Assembly: GCA_016930995.1 (NCBI GenBank)
Contig: JAFGFQ010000163.1
Span: forward strand, 1-28,033
Direction: 5' to 3'
DNA: 28,033 nucleotides
From: Thermoplasmatota archaeon
GTDB taxonomy: Archaea > Thermoplasmatota > E2 > DHVEG-1
A model generated the notes under the pieces. That model made no database searches, was not told the DNA's origin, and saw only the letters and a list, made by a program, of their open reading frames with translations. Positions 1 through 9,110 of the stretch are shown here, piece by piece (position 1 is the first letter of the stretch; each line of letters begins with the position of its first letter). The position numbers and the translations under genes were made by a program.

Positions 1-29
1 ACCCATGATTGAAATGGTGACTTTTTTAA

Positions 30-1181
30 TTAACATCTCCTTTCATATTCGTCTTGTGTCTTTGATGACCCGCCTTTTGAACAGTAAGGGTCCTCAGAGA
101 CGATCGCTTCAAATGGTTCTTTGCCAGCCCGAAGCGCGTAGGTAAATGATATCCCACGGCAGCCAACACAGTAGTTTTCCCTGTATTCGCATGAGCCGCA
201 TTTTCCTTCGAGGTATTTCCAAGCGTTTCTGGCTCGCTGGATGAAGGGGTCTTTGAGGACGTCGGCAAGGCTCATGCCGTTTCCCCCACTTTTCCGGACG
301 TTCAGATTGGTCGTCAGGACCGCTGCGCAGGGTCGTGCATATCCTTCGACGGTGATACAGAGGCTGTACTCAAGCTGTCTGCACCCGGCTCCGGTCAACG
401 GCATATAGGGAACCCAGGTGTAGCCGTATTCTTCCTCGTCGATCTTGAGCAGCCTGAGTCGAAGGTCCATGACTTCTTCTCTGTTAGGAATCCAGTCCAT
501 ATGGTTTCGTGCCCTGCCGTTCGGGGTCATGATTTCCATGTTGGGGAACATGTTCCGGTCCCGGCAGAACCTCCAGAGGGTCTCGACCTCATCGATATTG
601 AGTTTATTGGTCACAAAGGATCCGGAGAGCTTTACTTTCTTGAGGTCTTTATATCCTGCGTCCAGGAGGTTTTGTAATCCTTCCTTTGTTTTTTTGCAGG
701 AGCCTTTAACTCCGGTGAGTTTGTCCATGACTTCGTCGCGGAGGGAATCTAATTTAATCATGACGGAGGCGTTGTTCTTGAAGAGGAATTCGGCAAGTTC
801 TTTTGTTGTTCGTTGGTTGTTTGTGATGATGACTGGCACCATTTTGAGGGAGTGGATATGTTCGACGAGTTCTCGGAAATGTGGGTAGATCGTTGGTTCT
901 CCTCCTCCGATGATGACGATGGATTTTGCCCCGAGTTGCTTTGCTTGGTTGACTATTTCTTTAAGATCCTCGTAGGGCATTTCATTTTCAGCAGCTTTTC
1001 CGCTGTCTCTGAAACAGTATTCGCATCGTATGTTACAGGCCAGGCTTGTTTCAAGACGGATACAGAGCAGTTTATTAGCGTCTCGTGCCTTAATCGCTTG
1101 TTTATAATCATAGAGATATCCTTCTAATAATGGTGGATTTTTTAGTTTGCGATCGTTTTTCATGGTATCATCTACTGTCAT
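30..1181 (-). CDS. Radical SAM protein with SPASM-like C-terminal domain
   Basis: A 383-aa protein. The radical SAM cluster motif CxxxCxxC is at C49, C53 and C56, in the context ACNIRCEYCF, followed by a GGGEPT-type SAM-binding loop near residue 93. The C-terminal third has a cysteine series (LCITVEGYARPC, then CGSCEYRENYCVGC) typical of SPASM/twitch domains that bind auxiliary Fe-S clusters. Such proteins catalyse radical modification of peptides or small molecules; the substrate cannot be read from the sequence. The chosen ATG lies 10 nt from a perfect palindrome. A second in-frame ATG six codons in (MKNDRK) is possible. It diverges from a UbiA-family gene, and no precursor-peptide gene is visible beside it. 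Confidence 0.88.
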   Translation of the reverse strand: MTVDDTMKNDRKLKNPPLLEGYLYDYKQAIKARDANKLLCIRLETSLACNIRCEYCFRDSGKAAENEMPYEDLKEIVNQAKQLGAKSIVIIGGGEPTIYPHFRELVEHIHSLKMVPVIITNNQRTTKELAEFLFKNNASVMIKLDSLRDEVMDKLTGVKGSCKKTKEGLQNLLDAGYKDLKKVKLSGSFVTNKLNIDEVETLWRFCRDRNMFPNMEIMTPNGRARNHMDWIPNREEVMDLRLRLLKIDEEEYGYTWVPYMPLTGAGCRQLEYSLCITVEGYARPCAAVLTTNLNVRKSGGNGMSLADVLKDPFIQRARNAWKYLEGKCGSCEYRENYCVGCRGISFTYALRAGKEPFEAIVSEDPYCSKGGSSKTQDEYERRC

Positions 1182-1190
1182 AAATATTTA

Positions 1191-1204
1191 TTAACAATTG
1201 TTAA
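1191..1204. promoter_or_regulatory. 14-bp perfect palindrome at the radical SAM gene start
   Basis: TTAACAATTGTTAA is a perfect inverted repeat lying 10 nt upstream of the radical SAM start codon. On the minus strand a TATA-like GTATTTATAG lies about 25 nt further upstream (about 1226-1235). The palindrome would therefore sit on the transcription start and could be a repressor operator. The binding role is inferred. Confidence 0.45.
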
Positions 1205-1297
1205 TTGCTATTAATTTAATACCATTACTCTATAAATACTTTTTCTTTTCTTATTTTATAAATAATATTTTATAATATAAAGATAAAGAAATAATAC

Positions 1298-1305
1298 TTT
1301 AAATA
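1298..1305 (+). promoter_or_regulatory. TATA box of the UbiA-family gene
   Basis: TTTAAATA lies 28 nt before the ATG at 1333, the spacing expected for an archaeal TATA element driving a nearly leaderless transcript. No good Shine-Dalgarno site is seen before the start. Confidence 0.5.
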
Positions 1306-1332
1306 ACCGTTCTCCATTCCAGCCTGGCAAGG

Positions 1333-2322
1333 ATGAATAAAATTTTCTACTACCTCTTCAAATGGCATCCATTCCGATGGCGCACCATCATGCTCTTTGA
1401 GCTTATCTCGTTTTCAATCTTGTACTCCACCGTCCCCATGCTTGCCTACGGCATACAACCCTACAACTGGGACATTCTCAGGGTCATCGTCTTCACCGCT
1501 CTTACCCTCTATTCAGGGTATTTCGCAACATTGATATGGAACGATATCACCGACAGAGAAATCGACAGCATCGCCCACCCGGACCGCTCCCTACCCGCCG
1601 GTCGAATCACCCCAAGAAAATTTTTCCTCGTCGCCCTTTTCTTCTCGGCCATGGTTTTTTCTTTTGCTCTGCTTATCAGCGTCTGGTGCCTCTTCATCGT
1701 GGGCATGGCTGCACTCTTCGTCACCTTCCATAACAAGTTCCTCAAAAAAATCATCAAGATCCCTGCCTACTCAGAGATCTTCACCCCAGTACAATGGATG
1801 ACGGTCGCCGTGTTCGGTTACGTCGCCATATGGAGCGCACTCCCCCAGACACAGGCCATCAGCTACGACCTCCCCATCCTAGGAGCAATCGCCTTTGACA
1901 GAGACAGCCTCATCAACATGATCATCCTAGTGCTGCTGACCTACTTTGCGGACAACGCCCATGACCTCCCAGAGGGAATCCATGACATCGACGGAGACAA
2001 AAAACTGGATGTGAGAACGTATGCGACATCCTTTGGCATCAAGACCTCCGCTAAAGTATCCTTTTCCATGTTCTTCCTCTCAGGCTTCCTGGGCATACTC
2101 CTGTGGTACAGAACAGAACTCAGTCTGTTTTTCCTTATTGCCTTTCTCCTCAGCTGGTTCTATACCCTCAACTGGTCGTACCGATACATCTGGAAAGACG
2201 AACAGGAAATGAAGGACCAAGGCATCATCATCGGGCAAAAAGGATTCAACTTCTTCCTCCTCACCTATATTTTCATCTTCCTGGACGTTGTCCTACAGCT
2301 CCTACATCAAACCTATTTCTGA
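1333..2322 (+). CDS. UbiA-superfamily membrane prenyltransferase
   Basis: A 329-aa polytopic membrane protein with both aspartate-rich motifs of UbiA enzymes. The first is NDxxDxxxD at N70-D78 followed by HPDRSLPAG. The second is DIDGDxxxD at D218-D226 followed by VRTYATSFG. These bind the Mg2+-diphosphate of a prenyl donor. Archaeal relatives make digeranylgeranylglyceryl phosphate (membrane lipid), quinones or haem O. The substrate here is not clear, and the N-terminus (YLFKWHPFRWRT) is not one I can assign to a named subfamily. It diverges from the radical SAM gene, which may hint at a shared cofactor or lipid pathway, but that is inference. Confidence 0.85.
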   Translation: MNKIFYYLFKWHPFRWRTIMLFELISFSILYSTVPMLAYGIQPYNWDILRVIVFTALTLYSGYFATLIWNDITDREIDSIAHPDRSLPAGRITPRKFFLVALFFSAMVFSFALLISVWCLFIVGMAALFVTFHNKFLKKIIKIPAYSEIFTPVQWMTVAVFGYVAIWSALPQTQAISYDLPILGAIAFDRDSLINMIILVLLTYFADNAHDLPEGIHDIDGDKKLDVRTYATSFGIKTSAKVSFSMFFLSGFLGILLWYRTELSLFFLIAFLLSWFYTLNWSYRYIWKDEQEMKDQGIIIGQKGFNFFLLTYIFIFLDVVLQLLHQTYF

Positions 2323-2371
2323 TGAACCAGGAATTTCAACAAAAGACCAACGGAAATATTTTTAAAAACAA

Positions 2372-3301
2372 CTATGGCCGGTTCGGACCGACGTTCACAT
2401 GCAGGGCAGACCCAAGATAATACGCTCGGTCCTCACCAAGATACGTGATCAGACCAGTAAACCCAAGACATCCACGCCAGGTATAATTCATGAACCAGTC
2501 ATCCTCCGGCTGCCACCCACTTGTAATTTTCTGTCCCCAAAACGCACCAGAGATATTCTGCCTACCATTCACCCCCAGCGTCCAAAGCCAACCCGTGGCT
2601 GGTGAGAACCAGTCCGGGTAGGGAGCATAATGATAGTTCCCATGGGAGATGGCGACACCGAGATGAGCACCATCTCGATACAAGATCGACTGTCTCATTG
2701 TACTCATCTCTTTAAAGATAAGCCACAGGGCAAGGGCGACTTTTCGGAGAAGAGCAGTACCAGTCCCATAATCCACAATGTCATAGAGCCGCAGTGTGAT
2801 GCGTTTGGCAAGCGTCGCAAAATGAGTAGTACTGCTGTTACCAGCAAGCAGGCAGAACGAGTTCTTGATTCCATCGCCATATGATTTCTTTTGTGGGATT
2901 CTTGAAAGTTGTTGTAACGTTGTGACGAGTTGACTGTGCACTCCACCGCTTACTATCCAGATTACCTCTTTAGCACATAGAGAGGTTGGTAACAGACCAT
3001 ATCGCTGTAACGAATCGATGGTCTCAGAAAAAATATCCTGTGTCTCTTTCAGAGATTCTGCCTGTGATAAACGGTCCGGTAATTGATCAAATACCGCTTT
3101 TATTTCATAGACTTGTTGTTTTGTTAGCAATACAGTGCAGAAATCTTCTCCACTGGCACCACAGACATGAGTGGTTGCTATAACGCTCTGGTTTTCTCGT
3201 TCTACAATACCAAGGGCAGTACTGTTCGGGGCGATGGTGATTCCAATGAAAAGGAAGATGATACTTCCTACGCAAATAAACTTTTTTTTATTCCGCATCA
3301 T
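2372..3301 (-). CDS. Secreted protein of unknown function
   Basis: A 309-aa protein with an N-terminal signal sequence: basic MMRNKKK followed by a hydrophobic segment to about residue 28. The mature part has several cysteines (for example HVCGASGEDFC) and a Trp/Tyr/Gly-rich C-terminal half. Its ATG overlaps the TGA of the upstream NosD-like gene (ATGATG), so it is translationally coupled and is the last gene of the secreted-protein cluster. I do not recognise the family; it is probably exported with the beta-helix proteins. Confidence 0.75.
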   Translation of the reverse strand: MMRNKKKFICVGSIIFLFIGITIAPNSTALGIVERENQSVIATTHVCGASGEDFCTVLLTKQQVYEIKAVFDQLPDRLSQAESLKETQDIFSETIDSLQRYGLLPTSLCAKEVIWIVSGGVHSQLVTTLQQLSRIPQKKSYGDGIKNSFCLLAGNSSTTHFATLAKRITLRLYDIVDYGTGTALLRKVALALWLIFKEMSTMRQSILYRDGAHLGVAISHGNYHYAPYPDWFSPATGWLWTLGVNGRQNISGAFWGQKITSGWQPEDDWFMNYTWRGCLGFTGLITYLGEDRAYYLGSALHVNVGPNRP

Positions 3302-5070
3302 GTTCCCTCAATACTAGGGTAGGGGGCCTGCGCTGGATGCCAGTCCACCTGGAAAAAATTAACCCGGTAGAATGAAGAAAGTATCAATCCACGCGCTACT
3401 ATGCTGATAAATCCAGGAATAAGATGAGGTAGTACCTGTGGTTTCTCCCAATAATTTTCATCCCAAACACTCCGTGAAATAGGAATACCGAAAAAAGTAT
3501 GCAACCAAATCCGTGGGAGGAGGGATTGTATGAAATACGCATGACGGCCGTTCTTGATAAAATTATTCTGACGAACCATAGCCCTTGATGTACAATATTC
3601 AAATAAACCGACTTTACGGTTCTGCGAAAAAGTGTTTCGATAAAGTGTCGTATTACACGATGCCATATTCAGCACACCATTGTTATTCTCTGAAATATTG
3701 TTCTGTGAGATATTTGTTGAATCTGCGAGTGTAACCATTATTCCATATTCAGACTCAGAAATGCTGTTCTGAAGCAGCGTGTTATTTCTTCCATACACAC
3801 CAATTCCTATGAGTGTATTATGAATAAGTTGATTCCCGGAAATCGTGTTGTATCCATTGTTGGAATGGGAAGGGGCAAGTGGATCACCATACATAATTCC
3901 GATACCGACTATTGTATCTGCGATGATGTTCTCCGTAATCACGTTTGCATTTGATGAAATAATAATCCCGTATCCTTCTGTGTAATTCTGAATGGTAAAA
4001 CCCTGTACCGTCACATTATCTTCTGTGATATTGACCCCAGTGCCGTTCCCAGAACCAGTAATTATTGTACTGTACTTATTTGCACCAAGAAGGCTGAGAG
4101 ACTTATCAACGAGGATATCCTCCCCATACGTTCCATTTGAGACACACACCGTGCCATTTGCTGCAACAGCATTGATTCCATCCTGAATCGTATTGAAATG
4201 GTTGTACCCCCATCCTGGTGTTGAACCATTGTAATCATCATTGACAAAGACAAGCGGAGGAGCAATTGGCCGTTCCATCATCACAGTTGCATATCCCCAA
4301 AAGTCCCCAACCCATTTCGCTGCTATGGTAATGTTTTTTGGAGGAAGGCTGCCTTGGTCCTCGCGTAATATCCAAAACCAATATTCGCCATTCATTCCGT
4401 TCCCTGGTTTGTTAAAACCTTCGGTTTCGTTAAACTCGTCATCCTCTTCCTCCCAGAGGAGACAGACCTTCGCGTTTTTTACCGGAGCTCCATCGATGTC
4501 TAGTACAGAGACCTTCAGTAAAAAATCCAATCCCCAAGAAAAAGAATGTACCAACGGTGTTACGAATGTACCGTTGATGATTTGGATTGTCTGTGTCGCT
4601 GAGCCATTCCCTGGCCAATCGATACCCAACATAATGGCCCCACCGGGTTTTATTGGAGTGACTAAACACTGCCACTCCCCGTTGGTTCCAACATGAGAAA
4701 GAGTGCTCTCAGTGACAGGATACAGGATATCCCCAGTGATACTGATGTTCTTCCAATCCTCCCATGCATCATCTCCATAGAATGCCGTGGCTGATGTATT
4801 ATTCGTCCCGGTTATCGTAAACTCAATTCGTAGTGTCGGGGTGGTTCCTGACCAAGGGGTATAGACCGGCACATCAACCTTCTTATCAACTGGGTCTCCG
4901 TCACCATCATTGTTTATCGTAAATTGTATCGTATCAAAATTCATTGTATCACGAGGATTAATGATCGCTGATACGGGAAAGCGAGGTATCAACATCAATA
5001 AAAGAAAAATACCAAGAACTAAGATTTTTTCCATCCGAAATGGTTTCACGTCCTTTGCCTCCGTTCTCAT
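3298..5070 (-). CDS. Secreted NosD-type right-handed beta-helix protein with N-terminal Ig-like region
   Basis: A 590-aa protein. A signal peptide covers roughly residues 13-36 (MEKILVLG...PVSA). A beta-sandwich-like region without repeats follows to about residue 270. From about 275 comes a pectate-lyase/NosD-type helix opening with the FNTIQDGINAVAANGTV motif and continuing as N-rich PbH1 rungs (NxIxxN). The C-terminus carries NYWEKPQVLP ... VDWHPAQAPY, a tail shared with the 819-aa neighbour. Such proteins are usually cell-surface or secreted and may bind polysaccharide. The start is uncertain: a GTG at codon 8 has GGAGG 8 nt upstream (ACGGAGGC), while the ATG used has AGGAGGA about 17 nt away. 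Confidence 0.82.
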   Translation of the reverse strand: MRTEAKDVKPFRMEKILVLGIFLLLMLIPRFPVSAIINPRDTMNFDTIQFTINNDGDGDPVDKKVDVPVYTPWSGTTPTLRIEFTITGTNNTSATAFYGDDAWEDWKNISITGDILYPVTESTLSHVGTNGEWQCLVTPIKPGGAIMLGIDWPGNGSATQTIQIINGTFVTPLVHSFSWGLDFLLKVSVLDIDGAPVKNAKVCLLWEEEDDEFNETEGFNKPGNGMNGEYWFWILREDQGSLPPKNITIAAKWVGDFWGYATVMMERPIAPPLVFVNDDYNGSTPGWGYNHFNTIQDGINAVAANGTVCVSNGTYGEDILVDKSLSLLGANKYSTIITGSGNGTGVNITEDNVTVQGFTIQNYTEGYGIIISSNANVITENIIADTIVGIGIMYGDPLAPSHSNNGYNTISGNQLIHNTLIGIGVYGRNNTLLQNSISESEYGIMVTLADSTNISQNNISENNNGVLNMASCNTTLYRNTFSQNRKVGLFEYCTSRAMVRQNNFIKNGRHAYFIQSLLPRIWLHTFFGIPISRSVWDENYWEKPQVLPHLIPGFISIVARGLILSSFYRVNFFQVDWHPAQAPYPSIEGT

Positions 5071-5107
5071 GTGATAATTAATTAAGTCCTCCTATAAGAA
5101 TCTTAGC

Positions 5108-5209
5108 CTAGGAGATTCCAAGGCTCATGATGCTTTGGCAATCATAACAGATATCCGTAGGAAAATCTTCGGGAAGTTCCGAACCGCACATCTGACAGAA
5201 GCGAGTCAT
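5108..5209 (-). CDS. 33-aa zinc-ribbon miniprotein
   Basis: A complete small frame starting MTRFCQMCGSELPEDF and ending MSLGIS. It has two CxxC knuckles (C5/C8 and C21/C24), a compact zinc-ribbon pattern. The ATG begins 4 nt after the stop of the 819-aa NosD-like gene, and the 590-aa NosD-like gene follows about 37 nt later, so it is embedded in the same transcript. It lacks a signal peptide, so it would stay in the cytoplasm while its neighbours are exported. It could be a regulator or a chaperone-like partner. The function is unknown; it is called on motif, spacing and context. Confidence 0.6.
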   Translation of the reverse strand: MTRFCQMCGSELPEDFPTDICYDCQSIMSLGIS

Positions 5210-5213
5210 GGTT

Positions 5214-7673
5214 CTACCCTTCATTACTATACGGTTTTTGTGCTGGGAGCCAATCAACGTTCAACCAAGGCAGAACAAACAGACCTCCGAACCAAATATT
5301 CCCACCAATAAGGTAAGGAAGAACTCTTGGCTTCCCCCAATAGTTCTTACACCATATGTTTTGTCCCTCCTTGAAATACACCTTGAAACTAGCATGTTTT
5401 TCATTACCTTGAAAGGTATTACAGCAGATTGAATTACCGCTACATGTCCATATAAACATCCCTAGAGAATTATCCGAAATCATATTATGATGGATGGAAT
5501 TTGAATCTCCAGATATATTAATGCCAATACCATTATTTTGGAAAATATTCTCTGACACTGTATTATTCGTTGCACGAAACTGAATAACAATTCCGGTTCC
5601 AAGGTTTTCTTCAATTATATTATTATTGACAAATGTTTCCGTTACAAAATCATGTAAAATGATTCCCGCTATATTTTCAGAAAGGATATTCGTACTGATG
5701 ATGGTATGAAACGAATAATAATCGATATTGATGCCAGCATTGGTACTGCGAGTAATGGTATTATCCAAAATGAGTGTATTACTCGATTCTTGGATGGCAA
5801 TACCCATGGGATTCTCTATTAGTGAATTACTGCAAAAATTATTTGACGAAGATGAAAAACATCTTAGTGCGTAAATACCGCTTTGGTAAATATTATTTCG
5901 TATTATACTGTTATCATTCGATTCAAATTTAATATCTATCCCATAGACAGCATGAAGTATGCTATTGTCAGAAATCGTATTATTGGTTGAACTACGAAGT
6001 GTAATTCCAGTCTCATAATTCGAAGTCGATTTGTTCCAGGAGATGGAATTTTCATTTATGATATTCTTATGTGAAGCACTACACAAAATACTCCCCTGTG
6101 AAGTGTTAAGAAAATCGTTATGAACTATGATGTTAGAATTAGATCGATACGCATATATTCCGTAGATATTATTTAAGAAGGAGTTTTTACTTGAGATTAT
6201 ATTAAAATCACATGAAGAATCCAAGTGGATACCATATTGATTTTCTTTTATTGTATTTCCCTTGATGGAATTGTTGTCACTTCCAACCAGTTTAATACCG
6301 TCATAATGATGAGCAATTGTATTGCTTTGGATGATGGTTTGGTGACAAGAATTGAGATTGATTCCTTCCATAGTATTGGAAGTGATATCGTTTTGTGTTA
6401 GAATATTATTATTCCCATGATCAATTTGAATACCAGAATCTGTATTTGAATGAATGATATTTCCGGAAATGACATTGTTATTATGGGAGTATATAAAATC
6501 GATACCACAGTTGTTGTTCGAAATATTATTATTTTTTATGGTGTTATAATGACATCTGTAACCCTGGAGACCGTTTGAGTTGAACGTAATCGTGTTTCCC
6601 GTTATTGTATTGTTATTTCCGTAAATATTTATACCATCGGCCTTGTTTGCACTTATGGTGTTGTCCGTTATAGTGTTATGATGACTATTTAAGAGTAGAA
6701 GACCAGAAATAATATTGGATGTAATGATGCTCTGAGAGATATGACAATGTGTTGTATCGATTAGCTCAATACCATAATTGGTATTGGTGAGTTCTTGATG
6801 TATTACAGTGATATTATGACATCGGAGAAGGACGAGTTGTCCTAGACCAAACGGGACAACCACGTTTGATTGGTCCTCTAAATAAAAGAGAGGTTTACCA
6901 TTAACAGTGTTGTTTACAAAAGTATTAGCAAACGTATCATTAAAAACATAGAGACCGCTATTAAAAAAGGTATTGTTCCTCAGGAAATTATTACTTGATC
7001 GACCAATCAATACCCCAGATCGAGTGTTAGAAAATGAGTTAAAGAAGAGAGTATTATTACTCGAATTGATAAATATGATTACTCCGATATCACTATTAAA
7101 AAACATGTTATTCATAATAGTGTTGTAATCATTATGTTCATACGTTAAATGATCTCCTGCAAGGAAAGGATCAAGAGCCTGTGGTTTCTTATTGCGAGTT
7201 TTATATGGAAAATTCATTCCAATCCCATACGTGTTATTCGTAAACCGATTATCAGCGATAGTAGCATATTTTGCTTCAATTAAAATTCCTCCACCCCAAC
7301 TATTTCGTATACAAAATCCAGTGATATTCACATGATCCCCGGTAACGTTCACAGCGGCCTCTGATTCATTACCTTCGATAATCGTATTTGTGTTATTCTC
7401 TGCATATAAATTAAGAGGTAATGGGATGTGAATGTTTTCACAATAAATTCCAGAATATACAAAAACGGTAGCTCCAGCGGACGCATTATCAATCGCATCC
7501 TGAATCCTACTGTAGTTCCCAGGTCCACTCCCACCCACATACAACCAGCTACCATTTGATGCCGGTAGTGGTTTATCTGTATTTTGTGCGATAGAGGGAA
7601 TCACAGATGGTATGAAAAAAAGAAAAATAAGTCCAACAATGAACATTTTTCGGAAGAAACAGCTATCTTCCAT
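5214..7673 (-). CDS. Large secreted NosD-type right-handed beta-helix protein
   Basis: An 819-aa protein with a signal peptide (hydrophobic segment about residues 10-28, ending SIAQN). The opening motif GGSGPGNYSRIQDAIDNAS is typical of archaeal surface beta-helix proteins. Some 25 or more Asn/Ile-rich PbH1 rungs follow (repeated NNTITxNxIxxNxxGI). The C-terminal tail NYWGKPRVLPYLIGG ... VDWLPAQKPY matches the tail of the 590-aa neighbour, suggesting a common cap or surface-attachment element. Many NxT/NxS sequons suggest N-glycosylation. GGGGG lies just upstream of the ATG as a possible Shine-Dalgarno site. First gene of the secreted-protein cluster; ligand unknown. Confidence 0.85.
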   Translation of the reverse strand: MEDSCFFRKMFIVGLIFLFFIPSVIPSIAQNTDKPLPASNGSWLYVGGSGPGNYSRIQDAIDNASAGATVFVYSGIYCENIHIPLPLNLYAENNTNTIIEGNESEAAVNVTGDHVNITGFCIRNSWGGGILIEAKYATIADNRFTNNTYGIGMNFPYKTRNKKPQALDPFLAGDHLTYEHNDYNTIMNNMFFNSDIGVIIFINSSNNTLFFNSFSNTRSGVLIGRSSNNFLRNNTFFNSGLYVFNDTFANTFVNNTVNGKPLFYLEDQSNVVVPFGLGQLVLLRCHNITVIHQELTNTNYGIELIDTTHCHISQSIITSNIISGLLLLNSHHNTITDNTISANKADGINIYGNNNTITGNTITFNSNGLQGYRCHYNTIKNNNISNNNCGIDFIYSHNNNVISGNIIHSNTDSGIQIDHGNNNILTQNDITSNTMEGINLNSCHQTIIQSNTIAHHYDGIKLVGSDNNSIKGNTIKENQYGIHLDSSCDFNIISSKNSFLNNIYGIYAYRSNSNIIVHNDFLNTSQGSILCSASHKNIINENSISWNKSTSNYETGITLRSSTNNTISDNSILHAVYGIDIKFESNDNSIIRNNIYQSGIYALRCFSSSSNNFCSNSLIENPMGIAIQESSNTLILDNTITRSTNAGINIDYYSFHTIISTNILSENIAGIILHDFVTETFVNNNIIEENLGTGIVIQFRATNNTVSENIFQNNGIGINISGDSNSIHHNMISDNSLGMFIWTCSGNSICCNTFQGNEKHASFKVYFKEGQNIWCKNYWGKPRVLPYLIGGNIWFGGLFVLPWLNVDWLPAQKPYSNEG

Positions 7674-7718
7674 ATTTTTCCCCCATTTTCTATGTTAAAT
7701 ATCATTGTTTCCCCTTAA

Positions 7719-7776
7719 AAACCTTTGTTCTCCTATTGATACGTCCGTTTTCGCCAGATTCGTCAACCTTAATAAA
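7719..7776. promoter_or_regulatory. Divergent promoter region, NosD-like cluster / PaaK-family gene
   Basis: On the minus strand GGTTTTTAAGGGG (about 7719-7731) lies some 50 nt before the NosD-like start. On the plus strand CCTTAATAAAG (about 7767-7777) lies some 30 nt before the PaaK-family ATG at 7806. Both are AT-rich TATA-like elements; spacing supports the plus-strand one best. Confidence 0.35.
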
Positions 7777-7805
7777 GATTCAGTGTATTGGGGCCTGGGA
7801 GTTCT

Positions 7806-9110
7806 ATGGATCATCTTTTCAACAAAAAAATGGAGACGATACCCCGAAAAAAACTCCAGGAGCTGCAGCTGGAGCGATTACAGAAAACAGTCTATCGTGT
7901 CTATGAGACAGTACCACATTATAAGAAGAAATTCAAGGAACTGAATATCACACCAGGGGACATCAAGACGCTTGCTGACATCAGGAAACTACCGTTTACG
8001 ACTAAGGATGACCTGCGGAAGAACGCACCATTCGGGCTGATGACACTTCCCTTGGAAGACTGCGTTGAGCTTCATGCCTCCTCAGGGACGACCGGTGTGC
8101 CAGTGACCGCGTGCTATACTCGCGGTGACCTAGAGGTCTGGTCTGAGGTAATGGCTCGCTGTCTGTCCATGTCTGGTCTTACAAAAAAAGACGTGTTCCA
8201 GAACCCAATTCCCTATGGGACGTTTACCGGGGCGTTTGGGTTTCATTACGGGGCACAAAAGATAGGGGCGCTGGTGATTCCCTCCGGGCAGGGGCAATCA
8301 GAGCGGCAAATAAAACTCATGGATTACTACAAGACCACGTTCATCTCTGGGGTTGCCTCCTACGCGATGCGCCTGGGACAGGTCGCTGTCGAGATGGGAC
8401 TTGACCCGAAAAAGCTGCATGTCCGCAATGGGTTGTTCGGTGCTGAGATGTTCACCCCCGGTCTGAAGAAACGCATCATGGAGACCTGGGATATGGACGT
8501 GCATGATATCTACGGTCTAACCGAGATGTGCGGTCCTGGGGTCTCCACGGACTGTGACCAGCATGACGGGCTGCATCTCTGGGAGGATCATTTCTTTGTT
8601 GAATGCGTTGATCCGATCACCCTTGAACCCGTTGGAATCGAAGAGGAAGGAGAAATCGTCCTGACTACGCTTACGAAGGAAGGCATGCCGCTGCTGCGGT
8701 ACCGTACCCGGGATATCGCCAAGCTCTTCGACCAAGCGGTGTGTTCCTGTGGTCGGACGCATGTGCGCCATTCGATGATCAAGGGTCGGTCCGATGACAT
8801 GGTGATCATCAGGGGAACAAACATCTACCCTGGTCAAGTGGAGTCAGTGTTGATGAATAACCCATTAGTCGGGGGGAACTGGCGGATGGTGCTGACGACA
8901 GAAAATCACATCGATATGCTCACAGTGGAGGTGGAGACGAAGCATCGGCTCAGTATTGCTGATACCGAGCAGCTTGCGCAGAAACTCAAAGGGGACATCC
9001 AGTCCGTCATCGTGTTCACCCCACGGGTTGACGTGCTGCCGCCGAACACCATCCTCGAAACAGGTTTAAAGGCAAAACGGGTTATCGATAACCGGCAGAA
9101 GGAGACATGA
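7806..9110 (+). CDS. paaK: Phenylacetate-CoA ligase (PaaK) family, AMP-forming
   Basis: A 434-aa adenylate-forming enzyme, the usual length for PaaK. The N-terminus (METIPRKKLQELQLERLQ) is typical of the family. The ATP-binding P-loop SSGTTG is at residues 93-98. DIYGLTEMCGPG, a YRTRD core and the C-terminal RSDDMVIIRGTNIYPGQVE hinge are all present. It would activate an aryl acid such as phenylacetate to its CoA thioester via the AMP intermediate. An in-frame TTG at 7788 is possible, but the ATG at 7806 gives the conserved N-terminus. The end overlaps the next start (ATGA), so the pair is co-translated. In archaea such pairs often accompany 2-oxoacid (indolepyruvate-type) ferredoxin oxidoreductases, which are not seen here. 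Confidence 0.9.
   Translation: MDHLFNKKMETIPRKKLQELQLERLQKTVYRVYETVPHYKKKFKELNITPGDIKTLADIRKLPFTTKDDLRKNAPFGLMTLPLEDCVELHASSGTTGVPVTACYTRGDLEVWSEVMARCLSMSGLTKKDVFQNPIPYGTFTGAFGFHYGAQKIGALVIPSGQGQSERQIKLMDYYKTTFISGVASYAMRLGQVAVEMGLDPKKLHVRNGLFGAEMFTPGLKKRIMETWDMDVHDIYGLTEMCGPGVSTDCDQHDGLHLWEDHFFVECVDPITLEPVGIEEEGEIVLTTLTKEGMPLLRYRTRDIAKLFDQAVCSCGRTHVRHSMIKGRSDDMVIIRGTNIYPGQVESVLMNNPLVGGNWRMVLTTENHIDMLTVEVETKHRLSIADTEQLAQKLKGDIQSVIVFTPRVDVLPPNTILETGLKAKRVIDNRQKET

Noticed and set aside
4241..4696. 151-codon frame antisense to the 590-aa NosD-like gene
   Set aside because: Low-complexity Ser-rich translation opposite a clear secreted protein; a shadow frame.
5214..7673. CRISPR-like or satellite repeats in the Asn-rich stretch
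   Set aside because: The recurring bases come from beta-helix rungs in one open frame; unit length and sequence vary.
8517..8837. 106-codon frame antisense to the PaaK-family gene
   Set aside because: Opposite strand of a conserved enzyme core; no family resemblance.
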